This document shows, one piece after another, positions 1 to 10,526 of a stretch of DNA of 64,000 nt. The position numbers and the translations under genes were made by a program. The notes under the pieces are model-generated. The model was not told the DNA's origin. It did no database searches and saw nothing but the letters and a program-made list of their open reading frames with translations. Within the stretch, counting starts at the first letter, position 1. Each line of letters begins with the position of its first letter. This stretch comes from Stenotrophomonas acidaminiphila (GTDB lineage Bacteria; Pseudomonadota; Gammaproteobacteria; Xanthomonadales; Xanthomonadaceae): the NCBI GenBank assembly GCA_002951995.1, contig CP019797.1, positions 1,472,501 through 1,536,500 on the forward strand. The letters are read 5' to 3'.

Positions 1-319
1 AGGCCGTCACCGCGCGCGGGCTGCAGCAGTCCCACCCGCATGCGGCCGGTTTCCTGCTGGACAGCCACGCGCCGGGCGGCAGCGGCGGCAGCGGCGTGGC
101 GTTCGACTGGTCGCAGGTGCCAGCCGGCCTGCACCGGCCGTTCCTGCTGGCCGGCGGCATCCGCCCGGACAATGTGTTCGATGCGATCACCACGGTGCAG
201 CCATGGGGGTGGATGTCTCCAGTGGCATCGAGTCGGCGCCGGGCATCAAGGATGGCGAGCGCATGCGCCGCTTCGTCGAGGAAGTGCGCCGCGCGGACCT
301 GCACGACGCGCCCGCGTAA
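1..319 (+). CDS. trpF: Phosphoribosylanthranilate isomerase, 3' part, frame broken once
   Basis: C-terminal part of TrpF, which isomerises N-(5'-phosphoribosyl)anthranilate in tryptophan synthesis; the 5' end lies outside the window. Reading from base 3, the [14 protein letters not shown] stretch followed by VAFDW and the [11 protein letters not shown] phosphate-binding segment are typical of TrpF. The frame then fails at a G5 run (205-209). Adding one G restores the conserved family ending [20 protein letters not shown] and a stop at 317-319. A sequencing deletion is the likelier reading, since tryptophan genes surround it. Followed by trpI (opposite strand), trpB and trpA, the usual order in this family. 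Confidence 0.86.
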   Translation, partial: GRHRARAAAVPPACGRFPAGQPRAGRQRRQRRGVRLVAGASRPAPAVPAGRRHPPGQCVRCDHHGAAMGVDVSSGIESAPGIKDGERMRRFVEEVRRADLHDAPA

Positions 320-327
320 ACGCGGGC
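310..327. terminator. Perfect hairpin over the trpF stop codon
   Basis: GCCCGCG at 310-316 pairs with CGCGGGC at 321-327 around a TAAA loop that contains the trpF stop. It lies between the convergent ends of trpF and trpI, so it could end transcription from both sides. There is no T-run, so this is a weak call. Confidence 0.35.
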
Positions 328-354
328 CTGCCGCGGCGCCCGCGTGGTGCCCGC

Positions 355-1248
355 CTACGCGGCCAATTGCCGCCGCAGCCAGTCCGCCAGCGCATCGACC
401 CGCGGGTGCCGGTCGCCGCCTGCGGTGCACAGCGCCCACTGTCCCTCGGTGTCGACGAACCCCCACGGCGCGACCAGGCGGCCATTGACCAGGTCGTCGG
501 CCACCAGCGGCTCGGGGGCGATGGCGATGCCCAGTCCGGCGACCGCCGCTTCGAGCAGGTAGTACAGGTGTTCGAAGCCAGTGCCCTGGCGCAGCGCCGC
601 AGGGTCCAGGTCGTTGAGCGTGGCCCAGGTGGGCCAGGCCTGGGGCCGCGAACGGGTGTGCAGCAGCGCGTGCTCGAGCAGCGCCTCCGGCGGCTGGTGC
701 ACGAGCCGCTGCGCGCCATGCATGGACGGGCTGAACACCGGGCCGATGCGCTCGCTGCCCAGGCCATGCACGCTCCACCCGGCCGGCCACGGCGCCTGGC
801 CGAGCAGCAGGGCGGCATCCAGTCCAGCCAGCCGTGGCGCGAAATCGCCGTCCTGCGCGGCCAGGTGCAGGGTCAGGCCCGGCAGGTCGCGCTGCAGCTG
901 CTGCAGGCGCGGGATCATCCAGCGCGCCAGCACGCTGCCCGGGCAGCCGAGCACGAAGGCGTCGTTGCGTTTGCCCCGGCGCAGCGCGGCCACGCAGTCG
1001 CGCAGCTGCGAAAACGCCCCGGAGGTGGCTTCCTGCAGGCGCCTGCCGGCGGCGGTGGGGCGGATGCCGCGGCCGTCGCGTTCGATCAGCGCCACTCCCA
1101 GTTCCTCCTCCAAGGCCCGCACCTGGCGGCTGACCGCGCCATGGGTCACGTGCAGTTCGTCGGCGGCAAGGCTGACGCTGCGCAGCCGGGCGGCGGCCTC
1201 GAAGGCGCGCAGGGCGTTGAGCGAGGGCAGGGCGTGATCGTCTTTCAT
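355..1248 (-). CDS. trpI: LysR-family transcriptional activator TrpI
   Basis: 297-residue LysR regulator. The N-terminus [20 protein letters not shown] with the following [21 protein letters not shown] is the winged helix-turn-helix (about residues 8-65). The C-terminal co-inducer domain carries [20 protein letters not shown]. These stretches match what I remember of Pseudomonas TrpI, which activates trpBA when bound to indoleglycerol phosphate. It is divergent from trpB, as in Pseudomonas. The ATG at 1248 is chosen because homology begins right there; further upstream the frame runs through the tandem repeats. Its start codon lies at the edge of the first repeat unit. The function is inferred from family and position. 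Confidence 0.85.
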   Translation of the reverse strand: MKDDHALPSLNALRAFEAAARLRSVSLAADELHVTHGAVSRQVRALEEELGVALIERDGRGIRPTAAGRRLQEATSGAFSQLRDCVAALRRGKRNDAFVLGCPGSVLARWMIPRLQQLQRDLPGLTLHLAAQDGDFAPRLAGLDAALLLGQAPWPAGWSVHGLGSERIGPVFSPSMHGAQRLVHQPPEALLEHALLHTRSRPQAWPTWATLNDLDPAALRQGTGFEHLYYLLEAAVAGLGIAIAPEPLVADDLVNGRLVAPWGFVDTEGQWALCTAGGDRHPRVDALADWLRRQLAA

Positions 1249-1601
1249 GGCGCACACCTGACCGCCATGGATGGCGGGAATGCCGGTTCTGCAGGAGCAA
1301 CAGCCGGCCCCGCGCCACCCTGCGTGCGGCTTCGCCGTGAATAACGGCTGTCCTGCCGTTCTTTCATGGCGCACCCCAGACCGCCATGGATGGCGGGAAT
1401 GCCGGTTTTGCAGGAGCAAAAGCCGGCCCCGCGCCACCCTGCGGGCGGCTTCGCCGTGAATAACGGCTGTCCTGCCGTTCTTTCATGGCGCACACCTGAC
1501 CGCCATGGATGGCGGGAATGCCGGTTTGCAGGAGCGAAAGCCTGCCCCGCGCCACCCCGCGGGCCGTGTTGCCAAGAAGAACAGTTGCCCGGTTGTTTTT
1601 T
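1246..1601. repeat. Three tandem 118-119 bp repeats between trpI and trpB
   Basis: Units begin at 1246, 1365 and 1484 (period 119), each with CATGGCGCAC; the third is diverged in its last 45 bases and is 118 long. Every unit holds the inverted repeat CCGCCATGGATGGCGG (7-bp stem) and a GCAGGAGC-type segment, features I associate with dispersed repeats of Stenotrophomonas/Xanthomonas genomes. On the minus strand each unit recreates the trpI start context ATGAAAGA. The array fills most of the regulatory space between the divergent trpI and trpB genes, so it sets their spacing. Confidence 0.85.
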
Positions 1602-1609
1602 CATGTGAG

Positions 1610-1638
1610 TTTTTCTAACACATTACGGCGCATATATC
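1610..1638 (+). promoter_or_regulatory. Possible trpB promoter
   Basis: A short A+T-rich island lies just after the repeat array. TATATC at 1633-1638 could be a -10 element and TTTTTC at 1610-1615 a poor -35 with a 17-base spacer. A weak -35 would fit an activator-dependent (TrpI) promoter, but no TrpI box was identified. Confidence 0.25.
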
Positions 1639-1697
1639 GATTTTCACGGACGCGCGCGTGCGCTACGGTGCAGGCCTGTCCCGCCCCGCGTGATGCC

Positions 1698-2915
<1,218 letters not shown>

Positions 2916-3046
2916 GTGCCTGCCCACGCGCCCGCTGCGCCCAGCGCGGGTCCGCCACGTGCTGCCCGCAGTGCCCGCGCATCGCCTGTGCGCCGCGCCT
3001 GATCCGATCCGCCACCGACGGCAGGCAGGCGCCGCGCGCGCCGGTC

Positions 3047-3670
3047 ATGCGCGGCGTCGCGCTGGCCTGCCTCGCGCTGGCGCTGGCGGCGTGCACGCCG
3101 GCGCCGCCCGCGGCCACGCCGGCACCGGCCGCCGCGCCCGCCGCACCCGCACCGGCCGCCGCACCGGCCGCCGCACCGGAAGCGAGGGATGCAGCGGCGC
3201 AGCTGGCCGCCGTGGGCGACCTGCGGATCGGCGCCGCGTTCGGCAAGGCGCCGGGCGACGCGGCCTTCGTAGCGGCCGGCATGCGCGAGGCGATGGAGGG
3301 CGACTGCGAGTACTACGACCGCGGCTCGCTGCCCGAAGGCATGTCGATGATGGTGATCGCCGACCACATCGTGCGTTTCGACGTGGATGGCGAAGGCGAC
3401 CCGGGAGTGCGCGTGCACACGCGGCCGGCGGGTGCGCCCGTCGTGCCGTTCGGGCTGTGGGTGGGCATGGACGTGGCCGAGGCGAAGAAGCGCCTGCCGG
3501 CCGGCGTCGTGGTCAGCCCGCACGCCTACGTATCGCCCAACGGCGACTACCTGACCTGGACCGACGCGCAGGCCGACCTGGCGCTGCGCCTGGAAACCCT
3601 CGACGGCGTGGTGACCTCGATCTACTGGGGCCGGCCGGATGCGGTGGAACTGATTGAAGGATGTGCCTGA
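3047..3670 (+). CDS. Predicted lipoprotein between trpB and trpA
   Basis: 207 residues, not recognised as a named family. The start MRGVALACLALALAACTP is a lipoprotein signal with lipobox LAAC, followed by an Ala/Pro low-complexity linker (about residues 22-48). The rest is a soluble region with VVPFGLWVGMDVAEAKKRLP and a C-terminal SIYWGRPDAVELIEGCA, resembling small periplasmic proteins that monitor or bind a surface. It ends one base before trpA begins, so the two must be co-transcribed. The ATG at 3047 is chosen because it gives a complete signal; the frame is open upstream only as a shadow of trpB. It may simply be a passenger in the trp operon. Confidence 0.72.
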   Translation: MRGVALACLALALAACTPAPPAATPAPAAAPAAPAPAAAPAAAPEARDAAAQLAAVGDLRIGAAFGKAPGDAAFVAAGMREAMEGDCEYYDRGSLPEGMSMMVIADHIVRFDVDGEGDPGVRVHTRPAGAPVVPFGLWVGMDVAEAKKRLPAGVVVSPHAYVSPNGDYLTWTDAQADLALRLETLDGVVTSIYWGRPDAVELIEGCA

Positions 3671-3671
3671 G

Positions 3672-4481
3672 ATGACCGTGAACCGTATCGACGCGTGCTT
3701 TGCCCGCCTGCGCGCCTCCGGGCGCAAGGCGCTGATCCCGTTCATCACCGCCGGTGATCCTTCGCTGGAAGCCACCGTGCCGGTGATGCACGCGCTGGTC
3801 GCCGCCGGCGCCGACGTGATCGAGCTGGGCGTGCCGTTTTCCGACCCGATGGCCGACGGCCCGACGATCCAGCGCAGTTCCGAGCGCGCGCTGGCGCGCG
3901 GTGCCGGCCGCCGTTACGTGCTCGACAGCGTGGCCCGGTTCCGCATGCAGGACGCGCTCACTCCGGTGGTGCTGATGGGCTATCTCAACCCGGTGGAAAT
4001 CCGCGGTGCCGCCCGGTTCGCCAGCGAGGCGGTGGAGGCTGGCGTCGACGGCGTGCTGCTGGTCGACCTGCCGCCGGAAGAAGCCGCCGAGATCCGCGCC
4101 GCGTTCAGCGCCGCCGGGCTGGCGCTGATCCTGCTGGCCTCGCCGACCAGCAGCCAGGCGCGGCTCGATGGCCTGTGCGACGCCGCGCAGGGCTACCTTT
4201 ACTACGTCAGTTTCGCCGGCGTCACCGGCGCTTCGGAGCGGCTGGACAGTGCCGCCGCTGGCGAACGCCTGCGGTTGCTGCGCAGCCGCTCGAAGGTGCC
4301 GGTGGTGGCGGGGTTCGGGATCAAGGACGCGGCCAGTGCGGTGGCGATGGCGGCCGATGCCGATGGCGTGGTGGTGGGCAGCGCGCTGGTCGCGGCGATG
4401 GCCTCAGCCGACGCCGTGGAAGCGGCGGTGCACAGTGCTGGCGCTTTCCTGGCGCCGCTGCGGCAGGCGCTGGACGCCTGA
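3672..4481 (+). CDS. trpA: Tryptophan synthase alpha chain
   Basis: 269 residues. Cleaves indole-3-glycerol phosphate to indole and glyceraldehyde 3-phosphate and channels indole to TrpB. The motif VIELGVPFSDPMADGP carries both catalytic acids, E51 and D62 (E. coli E49 and D60). LILLASPTSS and the GFGIKDAASA phosphate-binding segment follow. The ATG at 3672 is preferred to one six codons earlier because the earlier one lies inside the preceding lipoprotein gene and adds no conserved residues. Confidence 0.97.
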   Translation: MTVNRIDACFARLRASGRKALIPFITAGDPSLEATVPVMHALVAAGADVIELGVPFSDPMADGPTIQRSSERALARGAGRRYVLDSVARFRMQDALTPVVLMGYLNPVEIRGAARFASEAVEAGVDGVLLVDLPPEEAAEIRAAFSAAGLALILLASPTSSQARLDGLCDAAQGYLYYVSFAGVTGASERLDSAAAGERLRLLRSRSKVPVVAGFGIKDAASAVAMAADADGVVVGSALVAAMASADAVEAAVHSAGAFLAPLRQALDA

Positions 4482-4563
4482 GCGACGCACCCGCCACGCG
4501 CGGGTGCCGGGCATGGATAATGCGGACCGGCCCGGGTCCGCAGGATGGCGCTTGAACGGTTCA

Positions 4564-5721
4564 ATGATGCAGGCCGGTGGCCGCAACCCCGGCATCGACG
4601 CCTTGCGTGGTGTCTCGATCGTGATGGTGGTGCTGCACCACCTGGCGCTGCGCATCCCGTTGCGCGATACCGCACTGGGCGACGTGCTGCCGCGGCGCCT
4701 GCTCGACGCGCTGAGCTACAACGGCTACGAGGCGGTCTTCGTGTTCTTCGTCGTGTCCGGGTTCCTGATCGCGTCGCATTCGTTGCGGCGCTGGGGCGCG
4801 CTGTCGTCCATCGACCTGCGCGCCTTCTACGTGCGCCGTGCCGCGCGCATCCTGCCATGCCTGTTGCTGCTGCTGGCGGTGTTGAGCGTGCTGCACCTGG
4901 CCGGCGTGCCGTCCTACGTGATCGACGGCGAAGGCCAGTCGCTGGGCGGCGCGCTGTTCTCGGCACTGGGCCTGCACCTGAACTGGTACGAGGGCCGCAC
5001 CGGCTGGTTGCCCGGCGGCTGGGACGTGCTGTGGTCGCTGTCGATCGAGGAAGTGTTCTACCTGGGGTTCCCGCTGCTGTGCCTGCTGCTGCGCCGGCGC
5101 ACGCCGCTGCTCGTGCTGCTGGCGCTGGCGGCGCTGTCACTGCCGTTCACCCGCGCCGCCCTGGCGGGCAACGCGATATGGCAGGAGAAGGCCTATCTGC
5201 CGGGCATGGCGGCCATCGCCACCGGCGTGCTGGCCGCGTTGCTCATCGAGCGCTGGCCGGCGCCGCCGCGGACCGCGCGGCTGCTGCGCGTGGCGGGCGT
5301 GCTGGGCCTGTTGGCGGTGCCGCTCCATGGGCGCGAGCTGTGGGCGTCGCTCGGCAACGGCTACATGCTGGTGCTGACCGGGTCGGCGGCGATGCTCATC
5401 GCCGGCCTGCACGCCGGCGGCGGCGCGGGCGCGCCGATGCGCGGACTGGGCTGGCTGCGTGCCTGCGGCCGGCTCAGCTACGAAATCTACCTGACCCACA
5501 TGTTCGTGGTGTTCGGTCTGGTGGCGCTGTACCGCCACGGTGGCAGCGATATCCGTTCCGGGTTCTGGTGGTACCTGCCGTTGCTGGGCCTGTGCTGGGC
5601 GCTCGGGGCGCTGCTGGCGCGGTTCTATTCGGACCCTTGCGATCGCGCCGTGCGGCGGCGCTGGCTGGGGGCGCACGACGCACCGGGCAGCGGCCTGCCG
5701 GGCGCGGTGCCAGCGCCCTAG
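4564..5721 (+). CDS. Acyltransferase 3 family membrane protein (OafA/YrhL-like)
   Basis: 385 residues with about ten hydrophobic segments, predicted inner membrane. The first segment IDALRGVSIVMVVLHHLAL carries the conserved Arg and His spacing of acyltransferase-3 proteins, and SLSIEEVFYLGFPLL is the other family hallmark. Such enzymes O-acetylate cell-surface sugars; the substrate here cannot be told. The start is either 4564 or the earlier in-frame ATG at 4513; 4564 is chosen because homology begins shortly after it and GATAAT near 4517 looks like a -10 element. A perfect inverted repeat (GCGGACC/GGTCCGC, about 4521-4541) lies in front. It sits between trpA and accD. Confidence 0.88.
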   Translation: MMQAGGRNPGIDALRGVSIVMVVLHHLALRIPLRDTALGDVLPRRLLDALSYNGYEAVFVFFVVSGFLIASHSLRRWGALSSIDLRAFYVRRAARILPCLLLLLAVLSVLHLAGVPSYVIDGEGQSLGGALFSALGLHLNWYEGRTGWLPGGWDVLWSLSIEEVFYLGFPLLCLLLRRRTPLLVLLALAALSLPFTRAALAGNAIWQEKAYLPGMAAIATGVLAALLIERWPAPPRTARLLRVAGVLGLLAVPLHGRELWASLGNGYMLVLTGSAAMLIAGLHAGGGAGAPMRGLGWLRACGRLSYEIYLTHMFVVFGLVALYRHGGSDIRSGFWWYLPLLGLCWALGALLARFYSDPCDRAVRRRWLGAHDAPGSGLPGAVPAP

Positions 5722-5744
5722 GGCGGCGCCCGCCCCTAAGACCG

Positions 5745-5797
5745 CGCGGACCTGTCCGCGGCGGACGCCGGCGGGTCCCGCGGCTGGCCCGCGGGAC
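5745..5797. other. Two G+C-rich inverted repeats after the acyltransferase gene
   Basis: CGCGGAC (5745-5751) pairs with GTCCGCG (5754-5760), and GTCCCGCG near 5775 pairs with CGCGGGAC ending at 5797. They could end acyltransferase transcription before accD, but neither has a T-run. A TAGACT at 5902-5907 could be the -10 element of accD, without a good -35. Confidence 0.3.
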
Positions 5798-5958
5798 GAC
5801 CCGTGGGGGAGGCCGATCGGGCAGGGCGGGGTGCCATCGCGTTTCCGGGCGATGCTGCCGGCCCGGGCTCTGTACGCTACCGTCGGTTTGCCGCCGCGCG
5901 CTAGACTGTCGGCCCTGTCGCGGCCCCCGGGCCGCCTAGAACGGAACCGTCATCCCGC

Positions 5959-6845
<887 letters not shown>

Positions 6846-6846
<1 letters not shown>

Positions 6847-8215
6847 TGGTGGCGCGCAGGTATTTCGGCACCGACGGCATCCGCGGCCGGGTCGGTGAAG
6901 GCGCGATTTCCGCCGATTTCGTACTGCGCCTGGGCAATGCCTACGGCCAGGCGCTGGTGCGCGCCACCCAGGCGCGCGTCGCCGGCCGCAAGCCGCTGGT
7001 GGTGATCGGCAAGGACACGCGCATCTCCAACTACATGTTCGAGGCCGCGCTGGAGGCCGGGCTGGTGGCGGCCGGGGTGCACGTGCAGCTGATGGGGCCG
7101 ATGCCGACCCGGCGGTGGCGCACCTGACCCGCTCGCTGCGCGCCGACGGTGGCATCGTCATCTCCGCCTCGCACAACCCGCACCACGACAACGGCATCAA
7201 GTTCTTCTCCGCGCAGGGCGAGAAGCTCGACGACGCCACCGAGCTGTCGATCGAGGCCGCGCTTGAGCAGCCGTTCGCGACCGTGGCCTCGGAGCAGCTG
7301 GGCAAGGCGGTGCGCACGCGCGATGCGATCGGCCGCTATGTCGAGGCCTGCAAGAATTCGGTGCCGCGCGACTTCGACCTGCAGGGCATGCGCATCGTGG
7401 TCGATTGCGCCAATGGCGCGACGTACCAGGTGGCGCCGCTGGTGCTGCGCGAACTGGGAGCCAGCGTCGAGGCGATGGGCGTCGAGCCCAACGGCGTGAA
7501 CATCAACGACGGGGTCGGCTCGATGTACCCGCAGGCGCTGGCCGCCCGGGTGCGCGCCAGCGGAGCCCACCTGGGCATCGCCTTCGACGGCGACGGCGAC
7601 CGCCTGCTGTTCGTGGACAGCGATGGCGTGGTGCACGATGGCGACGACCTGCTGTACCTGCTGGCGCTGGACTGGAAGGCCAGTGGCCGCCTGCACGGGC
7701 CGGTGGTGGGCACGCTGATGACCAACTACGGGTTCGAGCAGGCGCTGGCGCAGGCCGGCATCGGTTTCCTGCGCGCCGACGTCGGCGACCGCTACGTGCA
7801 CAAGGCGCTGCTGGAACACCATGGCGTGCTCGGCGGCGAAGCCTCGGGTCACCTGCTGTGCCTGGACCGGGCCACCACCGGCGACGGCATCATCAGCGCG
7901 CTGCAGGTGCTGGAGGTGCTCCGGCGCCGCGGCATCACCCTGCAGCAGGCGCTGGCCGGGCTCAGCCGGGTGCCGCAGCAGACCATCAATGTCCGGGTCG
8001 GGCAGGGCATGTCCGCCAAGGAGATCGTCCGCTCACCGGCGGTGGCCGCGGCACTGGCCGGCGCGCAGGTCGCGATCGTCGGGCGCGGACGCGCGTTTCT
8101 GCGTCCGTCCGGCACCGAGCCGGTGGTGCGGGTGACGGTGGAGGCCGACGACGCCGGGTTGATGCAGGCCACGCTCGAGCGCCTGGCCGACGCGGTCAAG
8201 GCCGCCGCAGCATGA
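6846..8215 (+). CDS. glmM: Phosphoglucosamine mutase, frame broken once
   Basis: Converts glucosamine 6-phosphate to glucosamine 1-phosphate for UDP-GlcNAc, hence for peptidoglycan and lipid A. FGTDGIRG opens the protein, the catalytic serine lies in ISASHNP (about residue 109 after repair), DGDGDR binds Mg, and FLRPSGTEP binds the sugar phosphate. The frame breaks at 7108-7110, where MGPMPT should continue as PAVAHLTRS; one more C in the CCC run restores a protein of about 456 residues, normal for the family. As the gene is normally essential and single-copy, an assembly error is likely. The start ATG overlaps the accD stop. Confidence 0.93.
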
Positions 8216-8217
8216 CC

Positions 8218-8250
8218 AAACGCCCCGGATCCCCGGGCGTTTTGCTTTGT
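8218..8250 (+). terminator. Intrinsic terminator of accD-glmM
   Basis: AAACGCCC (8218-8225) pairs with GGGCGTTT (8235-8242), then TTTGCTTTG. It begins three bases after the glmM stop and lies before the convergent deacetylase gene. Confidence 0.75.
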
Positions 8251-8329
8251 CTTCCCGCCATCCCTGAAGGCAGCCTGGCGTGCCGGCGGCATGTGCTGCC
8301 CCGCGGCGGTGCCGGGCGCCCGGCGCCGG

Positions 8330-9184
8330 TCACGGCCCGGCGACCATGCCCCGGCGCTGCGCCTTGAAGCGGTTGAACAGCGGCGCGATCAACGGGTGGT
8401 AGCTGCTGGCGATGCGCTTGCGCAGCCACTTCGCCGGCCGGTTGCGGATGGCGAAACGGTAGATGTGCTCCGGGTCCCCGCCCACCAGGTTGCGGCCGAA
8501 CGGATGGGTGGTGTGCAGGTAGCGGAAGCCGAGTTCGCGCGCGATCCGCACGTAGTCCTCGTCGAAATCGCCATAGGGCCAGCACAGGGTGTCGGAGGCC
8601 TCGCCCAGTTCCGTGCGCAGTTCATCGCGTGCGCGCACCAGGTCCTCGCGGATGCCCGCGCACTTCTGTTCGCGGCTGATTTCCATGCGCAGCCAGCGGG
8701 TATGGGTATGGGTATGGCAGTGCATCTCGAAGGTGCCGGCGGCGATGGCCGCGCGCGCCTCGCTCCAGCGCATCATCACCTCGTCGGGGCGGTCCAGGCG
8801 GAAGATCGCGTCCTCGCAGCCGCGGTGGTCCGGCGTGGGCGGCAGCGCCATGCCGGCTTGGCCGGCGTGCGGGCGTACCTCGCCCTGGCCCATCCAGCCG
8901 GTGACCAGGAACACGACCGCGTGCATGCCGTACTTCTGCAGGACAGGGTGGGCGTAGACCCAGTTGTCCAGGTAGCCGTCGTCGAAGGTGATGAGGATGG
9001 ATCTGCGCGGCACCGGCGCGCCGGCCAGGAAGCCGGCGTACTGCTGCATGGTCAGCGAGGTCCAGCCGTCGGCGGCCAGCCAGGCGATCTGGCTTTCAAA
9101 GTTTTCCGGTGAGACGGTGATCATGCCCGGCGACGGGCTGACGTGGTGGTGCATCAGCACCGGTACCGACTTGGCGTGGGCCAT
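8330..9184 (-). CDS. Polysaccharide deacetylase family protein
   Basis: 284 residues with a NodB-homology domain, which removes N- or O-acyl groups from polysaccharides with a divalent metal. The N-terminus VPVLMHHHVSPSPGMI is the usual opening, the ITFDDGYLDN motif (about residues 65-74) holds the catalytic and metal-binding Asp, and the HCHTHTHTRW cluster supplies the metal histidines. LCWPYGDFDEDYV follows as expected. No signal peptide or membrane segment is seen, so it may act on a cytoplasmic or lipid-linked glycan. Its start lies 89 bases inside the end of the upstream glycosyltransferase, so the two form one minus-strand operon. Confidence 0.86.
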   Translation of the reverse strand: MAHAKSVPVLMHHHVSPSPGMITVSPENFESQIAWLAADGWTSLTMQQYAGFLAGAPVPRRSILITFDDGYLDNWVYAHPVLQKYGMHAVVFLVTGWMGQGEVRPHAGQAGMALPPTPDHRGCEDAIFRLDRPDEVMMRWSEARAAIAAGTFEMHCHTHTHTRWLRMEISREQKCAGIREDLVRARDELRTELGEASDTLCWPYGDFDEDYVRIARELGFRYLHTTHPFGRNLVGGDPEHIYRFAIRNRPAKWLRKRIASSYHPLIAPLFNRFKAQRRGMVAGP

Positions 9185-10343
9185 GTCCCAATTCCTCGAG
9201 CCACTGGTGGTAAAGGTGTTCGGTGGCTTCGCAATGCCCCGCCGCCGTGAAGCGGTGTTCGCCGCGGATCCAGTCCAGGCCGGCGCGGCCCATCGCCTGG
9301 CGGAGTTCGCCGCAGGCTGCCAGCGTGCGCAGCGCGGCGGTCAACGCGGCCGGGTCCCCGGGCGCGACGAGAATAGCATTGGCCTGTTCGACCACCATTT
9401 CCGGAATGCCGCCCACGCGCGTGGCGACGATCGGCACGCCGGCCTGGGCGGCCTCCAGGAACACGGTCCCGGCGGCCTCCTTGTGGCTGGGCAGGGCGAA
9501 CACGTCGAAGCCGGCCATCAGTCGCGCCGCGTCGGCGCGGTAGCCGGGCAGGTGCACCTGGCTTTCGATGCCGTACTGCGCGCGCATGGCCTTCAGTCGC
9601 GTCATGACCGGCTCGCCGTCGCCGACGATCAGCAGGTGCAGTTTCGGGTCCGCCCGGCACAGCGGCGCGATCGCGTCGAGCAGGTCGAGGTGGCCCTTGG
9701 GCTCGCGCAGCACCGCCACGCACCCGACCACGACGTCGTCCTCGCCGAAACCCAGTCCGGCGCGGATCTCGGCGCGCAGTTGCCGCAGCTCCGCCCAGGA
9801 GCGCGCCGGCGGTTCATCGCCGCTGGGCAGCGGCGATTGCGCCATCGGCGGCACCACGCCGATCCGCCCCGGGGCGATGCCGCGTTCCTGCAGCAGGCGC
9901 TTGACGAACTGGCTGACGGTGATGACCCGCTGCGGCAGCCAGGTGTAGGTCAGCAGCGAGTGCACCGGGCTCATCAGGTGGCGCGAGCGCACCACCAGCG
10001 GAGCGCCCGCCAGGCGTGCCCCGGCGGCGGCGATCAGCGCATCGCGGCGGCTGGTGACGTTGACCACGTCATAGCGGTGCGTGCGCACCAGGTGGCGTAC
10101 CGCGGGGATGCCCCGCAGCAGCCGCGGCAGCCCGCCCATCTCCAGCGTGTGCACGACGAAGCCGTGGTCGCGCGCGGCCTCGGCCAGGCGCGCGCCGGGC
10201 TGGCACAGCAGGGACATGTCGTGTCCACGCGCGCGCATGGCCAGCAGGTGGCGCAGCAGGTAGATCTCCTGGCCACCCATGCCGCGCGCGGCCTCGGTAT
10301 GCAGGATCTTCAGCGGGCGGTCCGTCAGCGGGGCGGGTTCCAT
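9096..10343 (-). CDS. Family 4 glycosyltransferase (GT-B fold)
   Basis: 415 residues. The N-terminal domain starts KILHTEAARGMGGQEIYLLRH, the donor loop of GT4 enzymes. The C-terminal domain carries VGCVAVLREPKGHLDLLDA and the nucleotide-sugar motif FALPSHKEAAGTVFLEAAQAG, equivalent to E-x7-E. Such enzymes extend lipopolysaccharide or other surface glycans; the acceptor is unknown. The ATG at 10343 is preferred to a GTG three codons upstream. The last 40 or so residues are low-complexity and overlap the deacetylase start by 89 bases, so the natural end may be slightly different. The partner deacetylase suggests a de-N-acetylated sugar product. Confidence 0.9.
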   Translation of the reverse strand: MEPAPLTDRPLKILHTEAARGMGGQEIYLLRHLLAMRARGHDMSLLCQPGARLAEAARDHGFVVHTLEMGGLPRLLRGIPAVRHLVRTHRYDVVNVTSRRDALIAAAGARLAGAPLVVRSRHLMSPVHSLLTYTWLPQRVITVSQFVKRLLQERGIAPGRIGVVPPMAQSPLPSGDEPPARSWAELRQLRAEIRAGLGFGEDDVVVGCVAVLREPKGHLDLLDAIAPLCRADPKLHLLIVGDGEPVMTRLKAMRAQYGIESQVHLPGYRADAARLMAGFDVFALPSHKEAAGTVFLEAAQAGVPIVATRVGGIPEMVVEQANAILVAPGDPAALTAALRTLAACGELRQAMGRAGLDWIRGEHRFTAAGHCEATEHLYHQWLEELGHGPRQVGTGADAPPRQPVAGHDHRLTGKL

Positions 10344-10409
10344 GCAGGCCACGGGGTGGGGAAGGGACCGGGGCGGGTTGCCGGTCCGGCGCCCGCCGCG
10401 GGCGCTCGA

Positions 10410-10437
10410 ATTGTATCCTTTTGTATCAATGTGTCAG
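10410..10437 (-). promoter_or_regulatory. Promoter of the glycosyltransferase-deacetylase operon
   Basis: Read on the minus strand, CTGACA (10437-10432) and TACAAT (10415-10410) are separated by 16 bases, a good sigma-70 match, about 65 bases before the glycosyltransferase ATG. Confidence 0.5.
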
Positions 10438-10526
10438 CGACCGGCCACAAGGGCGATCTGTCACAATATTCAGACGGGCGGCAGGGTGCTGCCGGCCCGG
10501 CTATCCATGACAAGCCAGGAACCGCT

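Noticed and set aside
1365..1437. Longer trpI starting in an upstream repeat unit
   Set aside because: The frame is open because of the repeats, but homology to TrpI starts at the ATG at 1248 and the added residues are repeat translations.
1246..1601. CRISPR array or coding repeats
   Set aside because: Only three directly abutting units of 118-119 bases without spacers; minus-strand frames through them are not conserved.
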